64,000 nt of DNA from Branchiostoma floridae (GCF_000003815.2 NC_049992.1:15356820-15420819), one strand, 5' to 3'. Shown: positions 12,166 through 23,765, numbered from the stretch's first letter. Translations and numbers: made by a program. Notes: a model not told the origin generated them from the letters alone.

Positions 12166-12540
12166 CTTATCAGCGGCTTCTTATTTACATTTGCAGTACT
12201 TGTTTACAGTCGGGCAGCGTCAGGACGTGGGGGCGGGGTTTTCCCACACTCCAGCCTGCCGCAGACAAAGGGTCCGGCACGTGTTTGGCAGGCTAATAAG
12301 CGCCACTTTGCGCCCGCATGCCAACAGATGTCGACTGGCGCGGCCGTCGGTAACATGAACCGAGATTAGGCATACGTCAGACCAATCACCGACCCGCATG
12401 AGAGAGCTGCAGTGATTTGTAACCAATAGAAGGTCGAAATCAGGGTAACTCCTCTTTTCTGATTGGTCAAGAGTACGGGAATGTAGTGTGGGAATCCTCC
12501 GCCCCTAAAGATCGCCAGGGCTTCGCTCCACATAAAACTC
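12166..12540 (+). promoter_or_regulatory. Proximal promoter of Hairy gene 1
   Basis: This block aligns with 57470-57860 in front of the second Hairy gene. Seen in order are TTCCCAC (12241-12247, a reverse-strand Su(H)/CSL core) after a GC box, an E-box CACGTG (12278-12283, a possible HES autoregulation site), CAGATG (12325-12330), CCAAT at 12382 and 12423, ATTGG (12462-12466), GTGGGAA (12488-12494) and a TATA-like CATAAAA (12531-12537). Transcription probably begins near 12560. The steps ATTGG to GTGGGAA (26 bp) and GTGGGAA to TATA (43 bp) are identical in the paralogue. Notch input is inferred from the CSL sites and family knowledge. Confidence 0.85.
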
Positions 12541-12658
12541 AGCCAAGCACACGGTACCTACACAAACGACACGCGGACTACGTCGCTGAGAGCAGCTTCC
12601 AACGTCCGCCGAGAACTCACACTTGTCATACTTCCACCCGCGCTCGCTTGTGTGCAAC

Positions 12659-13803
12659 ATGCCTGCAGACAGAATCTTGGAAAAGAGACTGGGGGAAACC
12701 CGTAAGGTGAGTTTCACGACTAATGCACCATACTTGTTGCACGCTCTGTCTTGACATGTGTTTTCATTTGCTTAGCTATGATTTGGTTTCAACGATGTTT
12801 TACTATGGCATGGATCTAAATGTTTGTCATTTTCACCTACAGTCCTCCAAGCCGATCATGGAAAAGAGACGAAGGGCTAGAATCAACGACAGCCTGAACC
12901 AGCTCAAGACCCTCATCTTGGACGCCCTCAAAAAAGACGTAAGTATTTGTCTATCCTTTCAATTCCTTTGCCATTTTTATGGTTTCTTATGATTTTTTAT
13001 TGGCACCTGTGTTAGGAGTACTTGTGTTTTGTTGAACCGTGTACTTATGAAGTTTCTTCTCCATATTTCTTCAGAGCTCCCGCCATTCGAAGCTTGAGAA
13101 GGCCGACATTCTGGAGATGACCGTCAAACATCTCCGCAGTCTCCAGAGGCAGCAGCTCACGGCCGCCGCCAACACGAACCCGGCCCTGCCCGGCCAGTAC
13201 CGCGCCGGCTTCAACGAGTGTCTGATGGAGGTGAACCGCTTCCTGGGCGCTTCTGACAGCGTGGACACCCAAGTCAGGCAGCGGCTGCTCAACCACTTGG
13301 CCGGGGCCTGCAGCCCCGCTCGTCCCGGGACGTACCCCGCCGCCCAGCCCGCAGTGTTCCCGCACGCTCAGCCTGTCCAGGTCCAGGTTCCCGTCGCGCC
13401 CACCGGCGGCCATCACGTACAACTGTCGCCCGTGCAAGCCCCGTGTCCTCAGGCCGGCCAGACGACAATGTACGGCGGGATCCCCGTGGTGCCCCGCCAG
13501 GTCTCAGGAGGGGAGCCGGTGGCGGTTCTGCTGCCCAGCCAGGCGTTCCCAGGCGGCCAAGTACCCAGTCACGTCATCCCCGTCTACGCACCCAACTCTC
13601 CTCACAACTACGGACTTGTTGCTGTGCACTCACCCACCGGAGTCAGTGTCAAATCCGAGCCCACCTCCAACTCCGTAAACGGACTTACTACCACCGTAAC
13701 GCCACAGAAGACCGCCACGTACGAGACCGCGCACAGCCCCGTCATCATGCAGGCCCGTGCCCCCATCCCCCTTGAGTCCGAGAAGATGTGGAGGCCGTGG
13801 TGA
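12659..13803 (+). CDS. HES1-like: Hairy/HES1-like bHLH-Orange transcriptional repressor, gene 1 (3 exons)
   Basis: Coding exons are 12659-12706, 12843-12938 and 13075-13803. Both introns are 136 nt, GT-AG and phase 0, giving 290 residues. Exon 1 begins MPAD, the usual HES1 start. The bHLH spans about residues 17-75, with the family proline in the basic region ([16 protein letters not shown]20). An Orange domain follows at about 84-130 and the protein ends MWRPW directly before TGA; WRPW recruits Groucho/TLE in this family. GGIPVVP and VIPVY match HES1-class C termini, and VKSE at 240-243 is a sumoylation-type motif. Members are nuclear repressors that bind N-box/E-box DNA and are usually Notch targets. 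The 3' UTR has a Pumilio-type TGTAAATA at 13909-13916. It is the tandem paralogue of 57994-59170. Family assignment is very secure; the paralogue letter within the amphioxus Hairy set is not determinable here. Confidence 0.97.
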
Positions 13804-14004
13804 AAGTCACAAATCATGGACGTTTAAACTTCTGACGCTGGACGTTATGCAGTGTAAATGTTTTTCAATTTGTGTGTGCACGACTTCACTGCTTACGACG
13901 CCTATGATTGTAAATAATTGTTGAAAAGAAAAATCTATATTGCCTATACATTGAATGTACTGAAGACAAAGATATTATATTTTGTACCCATTTTCAGAAC
14001 GAAG

Positions 14005-14010
14005 ATTAAA
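14005..14010 (+). terminator. Poly(A) signal of Hairy gene 1
   Basis: ATTAAA lies about 200 nt after the stop, in an AT-rich 3' UTR with no AATAAA before it. The second Hairy gene also has ATTAAA at a similar distance, which supports its use. Confidence 0.6.
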
Positions 14011-14295
14011 CAAATCAAAGTTTACTTTTCTTGTCTTGCATTTACCTTTGTTATTTTAGTTATTTAATGCTGTATTATTCCAATGGCCATTGTCCACAAG
14101 AAGAAAGAAAGCCCCCTCTAGGAAGTACATTAGTTGTGTGTGTGTGCGTATGTGCGAGCGTGTACAAGTGTGTGGTGTAGACTAGTAGCACTCAAAACCG
14201 TTTAAGTCAGGAAAATGAATCTCGATCAAAAAGTTGTGAAGTGCTAAGGATAAAAAGTGTGAAACCTAGGGACAGGTAGATATCAATGGTAGCTA

Positions 14296-14478
14296 TACTC
14301 TCCAAGCAGAGGTTGAGTCGCGCAGATATAGCAGTAGTCGGAAAAATTACACGGGCGCCCGTGTACTTTTTCTTCTTCAGTGCCCTCAATCTTAGAGAAG
14401 ATTATAATGGCACTTTTTTCCGACTAGATACTACTATATCTCCGCGATTCAACCTGTGCTTGGACTCGTTGGAGAGTA
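14296..14478. mobile_element. Foldback MITE, CTCCAAGCAGA family
   Basis: Left TACTCTCCAAGCAGAGGTTG, an inner CACGGGCGCCCGTG palindrome, and right TCAACC..GCTTGG..GGAGAGTA. The arms share the CGCGCAGATATA and TAGTCGGAAAAA words of the 2463 copy. Confidence 0.85.
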
Positions 14479-14593
14479 ACGTAACTATGCTTTGGGCTAC
14501 ACTGGTCACGAAGTGTTGCTATCCTCCCCTGTTAACATGGGTGGAAGAGGAACGCTCTACACATGAAGACAGATAAAACGTGCGAGAATACGT

Positions 14594-14702
14594 AGAAAAA
14601 CGATCCGTAGCAGAGGTTTCAGCCGTGGGGAGTAGCAGAGTAAAAGGCAACCGTACGAAATTCAAGCTACTACTACTCCCCTGACTGAATCTCTGCTTGG
14701 AG
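14594..14702. mobile_element. Degenerate MITE of the same family
   Basis: GTAGCAGAGGTTTCAG on the left is mirrored by CTGAATCTCTGCTTGGAGA on the right, with GGGGAGTAG/CTACTCCCC inside. Confidence 0.65.
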
Positions 14703-14872
14703 AAAAAGCACCGAAGCCAAACATCTGCCTTGAGACTGTAAAACAGCAACACATTCACACAAGACAGGAAAAATTCACACCATGTAGGTAATCCATGTGC
14801 TGAGAATTTTCTCAGATGTAAGTTCATGTGTTGCTGTGATATTTCTCACTGCATGTGAGCGGTTTCAGTAGT

Positions 14873-15006
14873 CTGCAAGCAGATCCTACGGTGTCATAAG
14901 ATAGTATCAAAGCTGGCCAAGGAGTATAGCCGGCCAAAGGGACTGGTAGCATAACACTGCCAGCTTTTGATACTATCTTATGCTACCGTAGGATCTGCTT
15001 GGAGAT
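14873..15006. mobile_element. Foldback MITE, related termini
   Basis: Arms of about 45 bp: GCAAGCAGATCCTACGG...GATAGTATCAAAGCTGGC against GCCAGCTTTTGATACTATC...CCGTAGGATCTGCTTGG. Confidence 0.9.
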
Positions 15007-16079
15007 TACGGTTTCAGTACCTTACGATATCTCGGGCCCTGGATAACTTGCAATCAAGGACTTTATACTGTAAGTCCTTAAAACCTCCTTGGTAAGCCTT
15101 GCAAGGAAAAGAGGTTTTATCAAATCTCACTGGTCCTTGGTAAGATCAAGGAGGTAAGATGCAAGCGTTGTGTGAGGATATGGCTTGTCTACTTGACACC
15201 GCCTGATTTCATTGACTTCATCGTAGAAAGTGTAAAAAGTCTTCCAGACATGCCAGCAATTGCCCCCGACACCCCAATCCTGTTCCATATACTCTGTGCA
15301 GAAGGAAGATCGTGTCTTTTATCTTGTCAAAAGAAAACGGAGTATGTGATAAAAAGCTCCCACTCTTCCCCCACTTACCTCTGCTTGAAAAGTAGTTCTA
15401 TGGTTGTTTGACTACAGCTGACGTCATTGGCGCGGAAATGTAAAGAGGAATGGGGAGGGGTTAGGGTGGTAGAGGGGGTTCAATTTTTCCTGATTGAACC
15501 AGGAGGAATGTCCCAAAGACACTGTTATCTATTCATACTACCAGAAAAACTGATTGGCAGGCTTGCAATACACGCGGGACATGGTTGGAGCTAATTTGCT
15601 TTAATAGGAATTTTTAACAAGGGTTTATGTAGTGTACATTGAGATCTTTACAGCGAACAATTTATGGCATGGTGATGCAAATCATCAGAGAGTAAACCAA
15701 CGCATCGGGGACTGTGCTGTTTATATTGATGAGGGTCTGCATGGGGAGTTCCGACAACGATTTACGCTGAATTTAAAAGAACCCCCTACGTATTACGCTA
15801 AATCAAGGAAGGCAATTACGCTAAATTTGGTCGCCTCGCTACGAATTACGTAGATATGATGGTTTTCCCTACGAATTACGGGAAATAAAATTGGCTGCCT
15901 ACGCCTTACGTAAAAGAGCATGCAGACCCTCATTGATAGCTCATTTTTACGTGGCGATAGAAATATGCTATCGCTTGAGTTGTGCAGACTTGGTCCATAG
16001 GGAGACCCTGAGCGGCTGTGTCTTGTTTGTCCACATATCTCCTGACGTCCTGCGGCTCCCAGACCAAACGTTACAGTGG
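15007..16079. other. Non-coding; short degenerate ACG-rich repeats
   Basis: At 15790-15910 the words AATTACGCTAAAT and CTACGAATTACG each occur twice. A small inverted repeat AAAACCTC...GAGGTTTT lies near 15090-15120. No gene seen. Confidence 0.5.
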
Positions 16080-16340
16080 ATGTTCTGTTTTCGGCCACTT
16101 TCCCACGACCTCGGCCGACACCCGCGCGCCACTCGTCACTCCTCGGCTGTTTCCGCTCAGGAAGTGAGTGGGAGTGTTGTGACGCGCGCGTGGTGCGGTG
16201 AAGGCCGGGCGCGGGGTGGGCTGCTGACAGCCCGGCGGCGCGTGGACGGAATGTGCTGCTGCTTGTACCGCACCAACTCCCCACACGGGCCGCCAGGTGG
16301 GCTGGGGCTGGGGAGGGTGTCGAGTTTCCCGGAACCGCTC
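16080..16340. other. CpG-rich segment with a CSL motif
   Basis: Markedly GC- and CpG-rich, with TTCCCACG (a reverse CSL core) near 16098. No exon can be supported; it could be an enhancer or an unmethylated island about 2.3 kb after Hairy gene 1. Confidence 0.4.
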
Positions 16341-16630
16341 AGACGTCGAAAACAATATATCTTCTCAATGGCTTTGGCAGTAAGCTGGATAAAGTACTCG
16401 AGTAGCCTACCGACTACCAAATTATGCTGTGAATAACAGTACTGACAGTTCAAGTTTTTCATTGCAGTCAACACTTGATCGAGAACCGGAACCGCACTGA
16501 CGTCGAAAACAATATATCTTCTCAATAGCTTTGGCAGCAGGCTGGGTAAAGTACTCGAGTATCCTACCGACTCCCAATGCTGTGAATCACAGTACTGCCA
16601 GTTCATGTCTTCATTGCATTCCACACTTGA
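16330..16630 (+). repeat. Two-copy direct repeat, 157-bp period
   Basis: GACGTCGAAAACAATATATC begins at 16342 and again at 16499. Both copies continue through CTTTGGCAG, AAAGTACTCGAGTA, CCTACCGACT and CAGTACTG. Confidence 0.92.
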
Positions 16631-18585
16631 TTAATTGATAGAGAAAAGTTGTGACCTGTTCTAATACAGGGACAATGTCGCCTCTAGTCTACATCCATGC
16701 GTACCTCTAATAGTTCTCTGATTGCAAACCGTCCACACAAAAAGGTCTGACTTACTCGAAACAGCATCCAAAAAGTGTTTGATCAGGATTTTCTTTGATT
16801 TATAATGTCCTTGATGCCAGAAACCAGCGAAACAAAAACACCTCAAGTTAACCTTGAAGTCCAGACCGTCCTGGAACTCATTTACCGGCCGAAGTGAACA
16901 AAAGAGGGGTCTCTTCGATTGACCTTGAAATTTGTTTATCGTTTCCCAAGTTTCCAATTTAAATGGAGTCTGATGGGTAATGTCCAGGCATATCTACCAG
17001 CATAAAGTCTAGATAGTGTAAGAAGTATCACTATTTGACCCCAAGGTTTGACCTCGTAGAGTTGGCTTCAGTCATTTTCGTCAATAGTCGGTAATCTTTT
17101 TTATTGGACCTTGCGATTTTCATCTAAAAAGGTGTCACTTCTTACACGTCATCCAGATTTTGGTCGGTACCTGTGATATTGCACCAGTTGATTTTCAAAT
17201 GAAAGGAAACTGACAAAACGAGAGGTTTCTTTCGATTGTTTCTTTCAGACACGTGAAATCATCGGCAAACTTTATTGACACTTCTTGAACTTTAAATCTG
17301 AAAGGAACAGTACAGGCTACACTTGCCGCCATTGATGTGGAAAACGTCGGCGATGATTTTATTGGAGGTGTGCTCTCTTTCAAATGATAAAACTTTTCAG
17401 AAGAATAGTCGGCACGATTTTATTGGAAGGAAGCCGATTTTCATGTCAATGGGTTCAAGTTGAAAACGTTCGGGTTTCGTCTATTGTGGTAGTCTGGCCC
17501 ACATGTGTAGCTCGCTCCTCCTCCCAGTTAGCACCTTCTTGCTGAATGTCGCACTCGGACGACATGTTGTCGCGGCTGCTTTGATCCGGTCACCACAGGA
17601 AGCTGATTCTAACGACGTGCGAACATTCTGAACTGGAGACACGCGGGGCTGGGAAAGTTGACATTTGACAGTCGCCGGAAGGCGCTAAATGTTTTACAGA
17701 GTTTGAGTCCATCAAGGCCCGCCAGGCAACACGTCGCACCACGGTGCCAAAAAGGACGATTTACCTTTCCCACCAGTGGGAGGAATAAAGGCTTCCCATG
17801 TGTTGGTGTTGTTTGAAGTTCGGTAGCCATGTTGGGGTGGGGTGTCGCTAATCACAATCAGTTGTACTTGGGACTCGAGTGTTACATATTCCAAATGCGA
17901 GACCAGATCACTCATACATAACTGTAACCCTTATAATGCTATTGATGAAATTTTGCTGCACTGTATCTGTAACGGACGTAGTTTAGTAGTCATTGCCATA
18001 CAATGTATCCTATACAATTGTCGAGCAATAAAGTTCATTCATTCATTTATTCACAATGGTACATGTATAAAAGTCACCCAATTACAAGTGCGTTCGTTCA
18101 CACCGTCCTCCTACCATATATATCAAGCACGTTCTATAAATTGTGATAGCTTCATAAGTCGATCCACACATCCATTTATTCGTTAGATTTCACAGGTAGC
18201 AATTGCCACAGGAAGCAAGTTGCCTGGGTATGTCTTTCATACATTGAATGAAAGTTAGACATCCCGGTAGAAAAGATTTGTTGTTATTTCTTTCTACAAC
18301 TGCATAGAATTTGGAGATTATTTGTAACGTTATTTCTTAATCTTATCCAGTTGAAGAAATTGTGCCAGACGCATTCGGTGAATTTCAGACAGCTGACTTT
18401 GTAAGTCTCTGTACATCATTAATACGTGGTAAGTAAGGAAATAAGTTACGTGAACCTTCAAGTTCAAGCTGATTTGTGACCATGGATTGTGTTGCACTAG
18501 TGTTTGGCTTTCTGTGGTATTTTATCTGTTTTTCCAACAGTGCGCGTTCTTCAGTGGCCTCACCATACGCGGAAAACTACTGTAA
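16631..18585. other. Non-coding; probable retroelement 3' tail near 18.0 kb
   Basis: No gene seen. GCAATAAAG followed by TTCATTCATTCATTT at about 18025-18045 resembles the 3' end of a non-LTR element. Confidence 0.4.
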
Positions 18586-18770
18586 GTAGTTTGTCTCTAC
18601 CAGACTCCGGCCTGGTCGAATTGTAATAGGGGCCTTTGGCCAAGTTTAATAGGAATAAAAGCCTAGTATTGTACATGTACTAGTAGAAGGAGTTAATTGG
18701 CCTAGGAGTGAACACTCTGGTGGCAACTCAAAATGATTTGTCCCTATTTGGCCAAATTATTCATCCAGCT
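18586..18770. mobile_element. Truncated MITE, TAGTCTCTACCAG family
   Basis: TCTCTACCAGACTCCGGCCTG, GGCCAAGTT, TTGGCCTAG and TTTGGCCAAATTA match, in order, the fuller copy at 47221-47408. The right terminus is missing. Confidence 0.7.
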
Positions 18771-18861
18771 GACACGTCTGATTGGTGACTAGAAAACTAG
18801 TAGTGAAGACTGTGCGGTGCGAGAAATTTATATTGTATTAACTTTTACTGATCGGAGATGA

Positions 18862-19060
18862 AATGTTCGTCCCGTCTTGGTTGGCCGTGAGTCCCAAGTG
18901 TCCGGAAGCCGATCACCCGTGTGGTGGTCTACCCAAACACCGGGTGGGTTTATTTGGTGCCCCGGGAGCGTGTGAGCGGGCCTTACCCTCCCGATCACCG
19001 TTACAAGCACAACACGAGCGGCGTAGGGTGGGCTTACCGTCCCACAACACGGCAACACTG
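18862..19060 (+). pseudogene. Duplicated block downstream of Hairy gene 1 (coding-like)
   Basis: Similar to 62692-62890. In one shared frame both encode RERVSG, then DHRY(K/N)HNTSGVGWAY, with silent differences (AGC/TCC for Ser, GTA/GTG for Val), which suggests past or present coding. Here the frame ends TGA soon after. The upstream parts need frame changes to align. The family is not recognised. It may be an exon of an unseen gene, a pseudogene or an old element. Confidence 0.5.
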
Positions 19061-20405
19061 ACACGCCGCATCGCGCGACACGACAAAGGAAGTCATTAAG
19101 TCAGGAAGAATAGAAAACCGGATGTTCTTTTGATCCAAGATTTGTTTCTTTTGGATTATGAGACCAGTCAATAAAGGTGGGGAATAAAGACGGAGGGGAG
19201 GTCGACAAAGTGATCACAACAAAGAAGAACCTGCGTCATTCGAAGTTCCAAACTTTTGTCTAGCCGTTTATAGACGACCCCGAAACTGCAATCTCCAGGC
19301 GGGACGACTGACATGTATTATGTATAGCAGGTGTTGTTGTAACATTATACAATCGACAAATACTTCCGGGCCTACGTCCATGGGATGCGACCCCTCCCTG
19401 CCTGATACGTAGCTACCCGACCCCTCCCCCTGAAGGATTGCTAAAACGTACCTCGTTGACTTAAAACTGCTCCAAGTCTTCCATGTTAGTAGCTCTTTAG
19501 TACATGACACGTGCACATGCTATTCAAGCAGAGGTTATGCCCTGGCTTGTTTTAGGTGTTTTGTCGGAATTTCCATCGTGTAAGGTCTTTTTGTTTGTCC
19601 ACCAGCATAAAACTAAGACAAAACTAAAAATAAAAAGCCCGATATAACGTTAAAAGTATAAACAGGCACCCAAAACGAGCCGTAGCCTACATTTATCTGT
19701 ATTTATTTTCATTTGTTCTTTTTCAATTGAATATGTTTCCTGTGTAGGCTTTCGTTTCTTGGGAAACAGAAAGACGGACATGGAATCCTGCATAATCAAA
19801 ACGACGCGCCACAGGATTAGGACGTCCAATGAAGCTTCTCTAAACGGATTAGTCAATGATGAAGATTTAAAGTCTTACTTTGATTACTTCAACGTAGACA
19901 GACGTACCTAGAAGTAATTTATAATATGTAATGCATACGCCATATGTATTTCTAGCGTTACGCTAGGACACAAATACACTACAAACATCCACGGTATCTA
20001 ACATACATTAATGAAGATCATAAGATTGTTAGCAATATGCCAAACATTTCAACCATTCATTTATCTTCCAAAAATTCAGTGGCACTTTCTGGAAGACTAG
20101 ACAAGACAATGATCTTCATTTCTTTTCTGAATTTTCCGACGGCTTCAGATTCAAATCCAGTGAAATAACCAGGTGCTACATGGGTCTGGTCTGATCTTTG
20201 AAATGTACTTCTCCGTTCATGCTAGATTTGTCTGGGCATACAATTGTAGTTAAAAGCACTTGAAGTTGTTGAAACCATCTTTGTGGAACTATTTTGCCTG
20301 CTTGCTCTTTTCGTCTTCAGAATCTTTTAACAGTGTGCGTTCTCAGCAAGAGTGGGACCCGCTGTTCGTTGGGTTGATACTCGATTTCACTTTGCTACAG
20401 AAACT
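19061..20405. other. Non-coding; MITE-like half at about 19522-19645
   Basis: TTCAAGCAGAGGTT near 19522, followed by T-rich then A-rich sequence, resembles part of the CTCCAAGCAGA family. Nothing else recognised. Confidence 0.4.
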
Positions 20406-20459
20406 CACCCTCACACTCAGGGTTGACAGCCGCGATTGTCAACCCTGAGTGTGAGGGTG
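20406..20459. repeat. Perfect hairpin, 23-bp arms, 8-nt loop
   Basis: CACCCTCACACTCAGGG...TTGACA is followed by GCCGCGAT and the exact reverse complement. No mismatch, and no similarity to the MITE families here. Confidence 0.95.
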
Positions 20460-21730
20460 CAGAAACATCAATATCTTCTTCTTCTTCTTAGTGTTTAGGT
20501 GGCCACCATCATATGACGTCTATGATATGCTTATCTGTTGATCATCGGAAAATAGCCGTTGATTTTATTTTATTTGATTTATTGAAATTGCAGACAGTGC
20601 AATACAACTTGTGGGTCACAGGCAGCAGTATACTGGTGTCGTGGCCCACACATGAAAACATACATATCAATTGGTACATTGATACAATTTCCTATAAGAT
20701 GTTGTGGTTAAAATGGTACAGCGTTTGCCTATTACTTGATTTGCTGATGATGCAAGATTTACTTTACTTCAATGCACCAAGTCGATTACTACAAGTCGAT
20801 TAGATGGTGCCCTGATAGTTGACTTCTGTCAGTCATCTGTGGAACGGACAGTGCTCCTGTGGTATTTCTTTGCGTGGTGCCGGCGGTACTGATTAAATCT
20901 CATATCGGTTGGAAATATTGTGATTTTCACGTACACTTAGGAGAAAGGAATTCGTCCTCGTAGGAGCTAATTAGCCACATATCTCCTAGCCTTACAAACG
21001 AACTTCAACTTTTAACAAATGACAGACTTCTAGGATGACTACCCCCCACCTTAAACGGGAACAGTGACCGTACAGTGACGAAAATTGGATTTGGGCGACT
21101 CCTTATTTCATAACTGAACTATGATGCAATATTTGAAAGTATGTTTCAACTGGAAAAAAAAACAGAAAACGTTAAGAAAACGCTCTTTATCTGTTGAGCA
21201 ATCTGCGAAATCTTTGATCGCTCGGCCGTCACAGTGCGATCGCAACATCTTGTGAGTGTTGAGTTCTAAGTACTAAATTAGTTTTAAATTTCTCCCGCGA
21301 GCTCGTCTGGTCTGGTTTTCTTTCTCGTTTCTTCCACATCAAACAGACCTGGTCGTGATTTCTCCGTCCCGTGACGCACGGGCGGCTCGTGCAGGTATGA
21401 GCGGCATTCTGCAGGGAAAACCGAGCCGACCGACACGTACACACACTGGTGGCGGGGCGGGTAGCGTTTCCAGCGGACAACACACGGCCGATGACGGCAT
21501 GGTTAGAGACAACAAACACTCTTGGGTGGTGAGAGATACAGACTGAAAACATACAAAGGGAAACTTCCGTCTCGGGTGTCCCCAGCACGGTGACCCCACT
21601 TTGTACGTGGTCACTACTGTGCCGGAAAGTTGCAGACTTCCCTGTTTCCCACGTTTTGCACTAGCAATAGTTTCGTCAGGACGGTTATGTTTTCGGGTCC
21701 TTATGTGTGCGCGTATGTGTGTAGTTTGTC

Positions 21731-21802
<72 letters not shown>

Positions 21803-23428
21803 TGAGCGAGAGAGAGAGAAAGAGAATTCGTGTTAGTTGACAGCATTAACTCAAAATACTTGATAGGTCAGTGTGAAAACGAAGGTCAGATTCGATAATG
21901 GACCCTCTAGCAGCTTTCTGAGGCACTGTAGTACAACTCCGGTTTAGATACTAGTATCTCGTGCTCTGAACATCTTTGGTCGTACACTGTTTTAATTGGG
22001 ACAGAGACTAATGGTGAATGTCTCGGCTCCCAAGTTTTGCCTCGAAATATCGACAGGGAGACGAAAGTAATGGGAAAGATAAGACAAATCTGCAAGCATA
22101 TTCTGGCCAATTTTGATCGCAAGAAATCCTACACCTCAGAAAAGTAAGTAATCTATTAAACATCATCAGAATCCTCCTACATCTCTTTGTATGTAGAAAC
22201 AGTGAGGTTACAGATAGAAGGTAGAAAGATAATGACAACGATTAGCAAACAGGTGCGTTGCCCCCGCTTGCAAATTTCAAAAGGTAAAGAACATTAGACA
22301 AATAGATCTCTATGGTTTATCGAAAAGGTAAATGCAATGTCCACATTATTGTATTCATGATTGCTACTTTTGAAACACTGTCGTCCGATCAGAGATTCGG
22401 TGTACGAGGGAGTAGAAATCCTTTATTAATACAATAGGAATATTGTGTACCAAGGTGTGTTCGAAGACAACGTTGACACGTGCCTAAGACAGTGCACCAA
22501 CGATGTTGACAAGAATGTCTGTGTTAGAAGGAATGGTTCATGGATTATTGCCACAGAATGGATGTCTTGTCGCAAGGCTGTCGTCCGGACCCCAAAACAT
22601 GTCGTGCAATGTAGAACTAGTTGGGAAACATGACAGGTATGTGCTCGGGTGGTGACAGAAACGGTCGGAATTCTCACGTACTCCAGTTCTCGCTGTGACA
22701 CCGGGAGGTTCAGAAATCACGCAGGACATGTGCAGACCTTGGCCCTGCAAATCCCTTGCCATATCCCAAGCACGCGCCGCACGCCAAACAATACCAACGC
22801 CAGACCCTGACTGACAGCTCTCATTGAAGTACGACTCAAGCGTTTACGGTACGTGCCGCCATCAAAGATGGCACCGGATCAACCGAGTCCACGGCAAATA
22901 AACTCTTCTATACCTCCTGGCTTTCTGGAGGGCAGACAATTTCAAAAGGTGGAGGATTATGATAGACTCAGACAATATTTTCAGGCTCAATTATACAGGA
23001 TTAACTCAAATCCACCTGTGCAGAGAAGGATTAGTGGGGCTAAGTCGTGAAGACAACACGATCATGTCAAAAGTAACAAAAGCAACACCTCCAGCAGAGT
23101 CCGGGAGAAAAACGTCTACTGTATGCCTCCTGTGGTCTAATATTTACACACATCCGTTTTGTATAGAGTTAGATGAATGCAATTGTTCACACCTGTGTTT
23201 GAAGGTGTATTGTACCTGAGCCGCACGTACAGGTAAAGAACCTTAAGAGTGATAACACGTATGCACTTGGATCACTAAGGTCACTAGAACTATCGTTTAT
23301 GAATGAGACACAGTCCATACAGCGCAGTGCACATCCGTTAGTCATGCTAAAGACTTCCACCTGTGCTGGTAGTGCTAGTCTGAAACTCAACGGTTATTGG
23401 TGGTCGTACGCGTAGGCAGGTAAAGCTT
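20460..23428. other. Non-coding; (GT)n(GA)n microsatellite at 21733-21822
   Basis: No gene recognised. A GT run passes directly into a long GA run. A reverse CSL core TTCCCACG occurs near 21648. Confidence 0.6.
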
Positions 23429-23547
23429 AGCCTGGGTACCATCAATTCATATTTCTACCGGGGCTCCCTACACTCGCCATCTTAAAACAAAACGTTTCGG
23501 GTAGAGAGTGTAATGAGCCCCAGTAGATACAGAATGGTACCCAGGCT
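23429..23547. mobile_element. Foldback MITE (AGCCTGGGTACCAT ends)
   Basis: AGCCTGGGTACCAT at the left is mirrored by ATGGTACCCAGGCT at the right. Inner arms GGGGCTC and GAGCCCC also pair. Confidence 0.88.
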
Positions 23548-23694
23548 GTGTAAAGGTAGATAGATAGATAGACAAACAAATAAGTAAAGGTGGTCCACTA
23601 CGGTATTTCAATCCTCCTTGGATATTGAAAGGTTGAGCCCATCCCTCTCCTTCCATCGCCTTTTACCTCCCCAACCGAAGTCAGCTAACCATTT

Positions 23695-23765
23695 TTACAC
23701 CTGGGTGAAGCAAGGACGTTATAGCGTCCTTGGGTGAAGTAAGGAAAGTTGTGTTAAGTGTCTTT
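23695..23765 (+). mobile_element. SINE body fragment
   Basis: GGGTGAAGTAAGGAAAG then TTGTGTTAAGTGTCTTT matches the body of the SINE at 28045-28424 (GAGTGAAGTGAGGAAAG, CGTGTTAAGTGCCTTT). Confidence 0.65.

Noticed and set aside
13045..13437. 130-residue frame antisense to Hairy exon 3
   Set aside because: Shadow of the GC-rich coding exon; a similar shadow lies under gene 2 and the two are explained by the sense codons.
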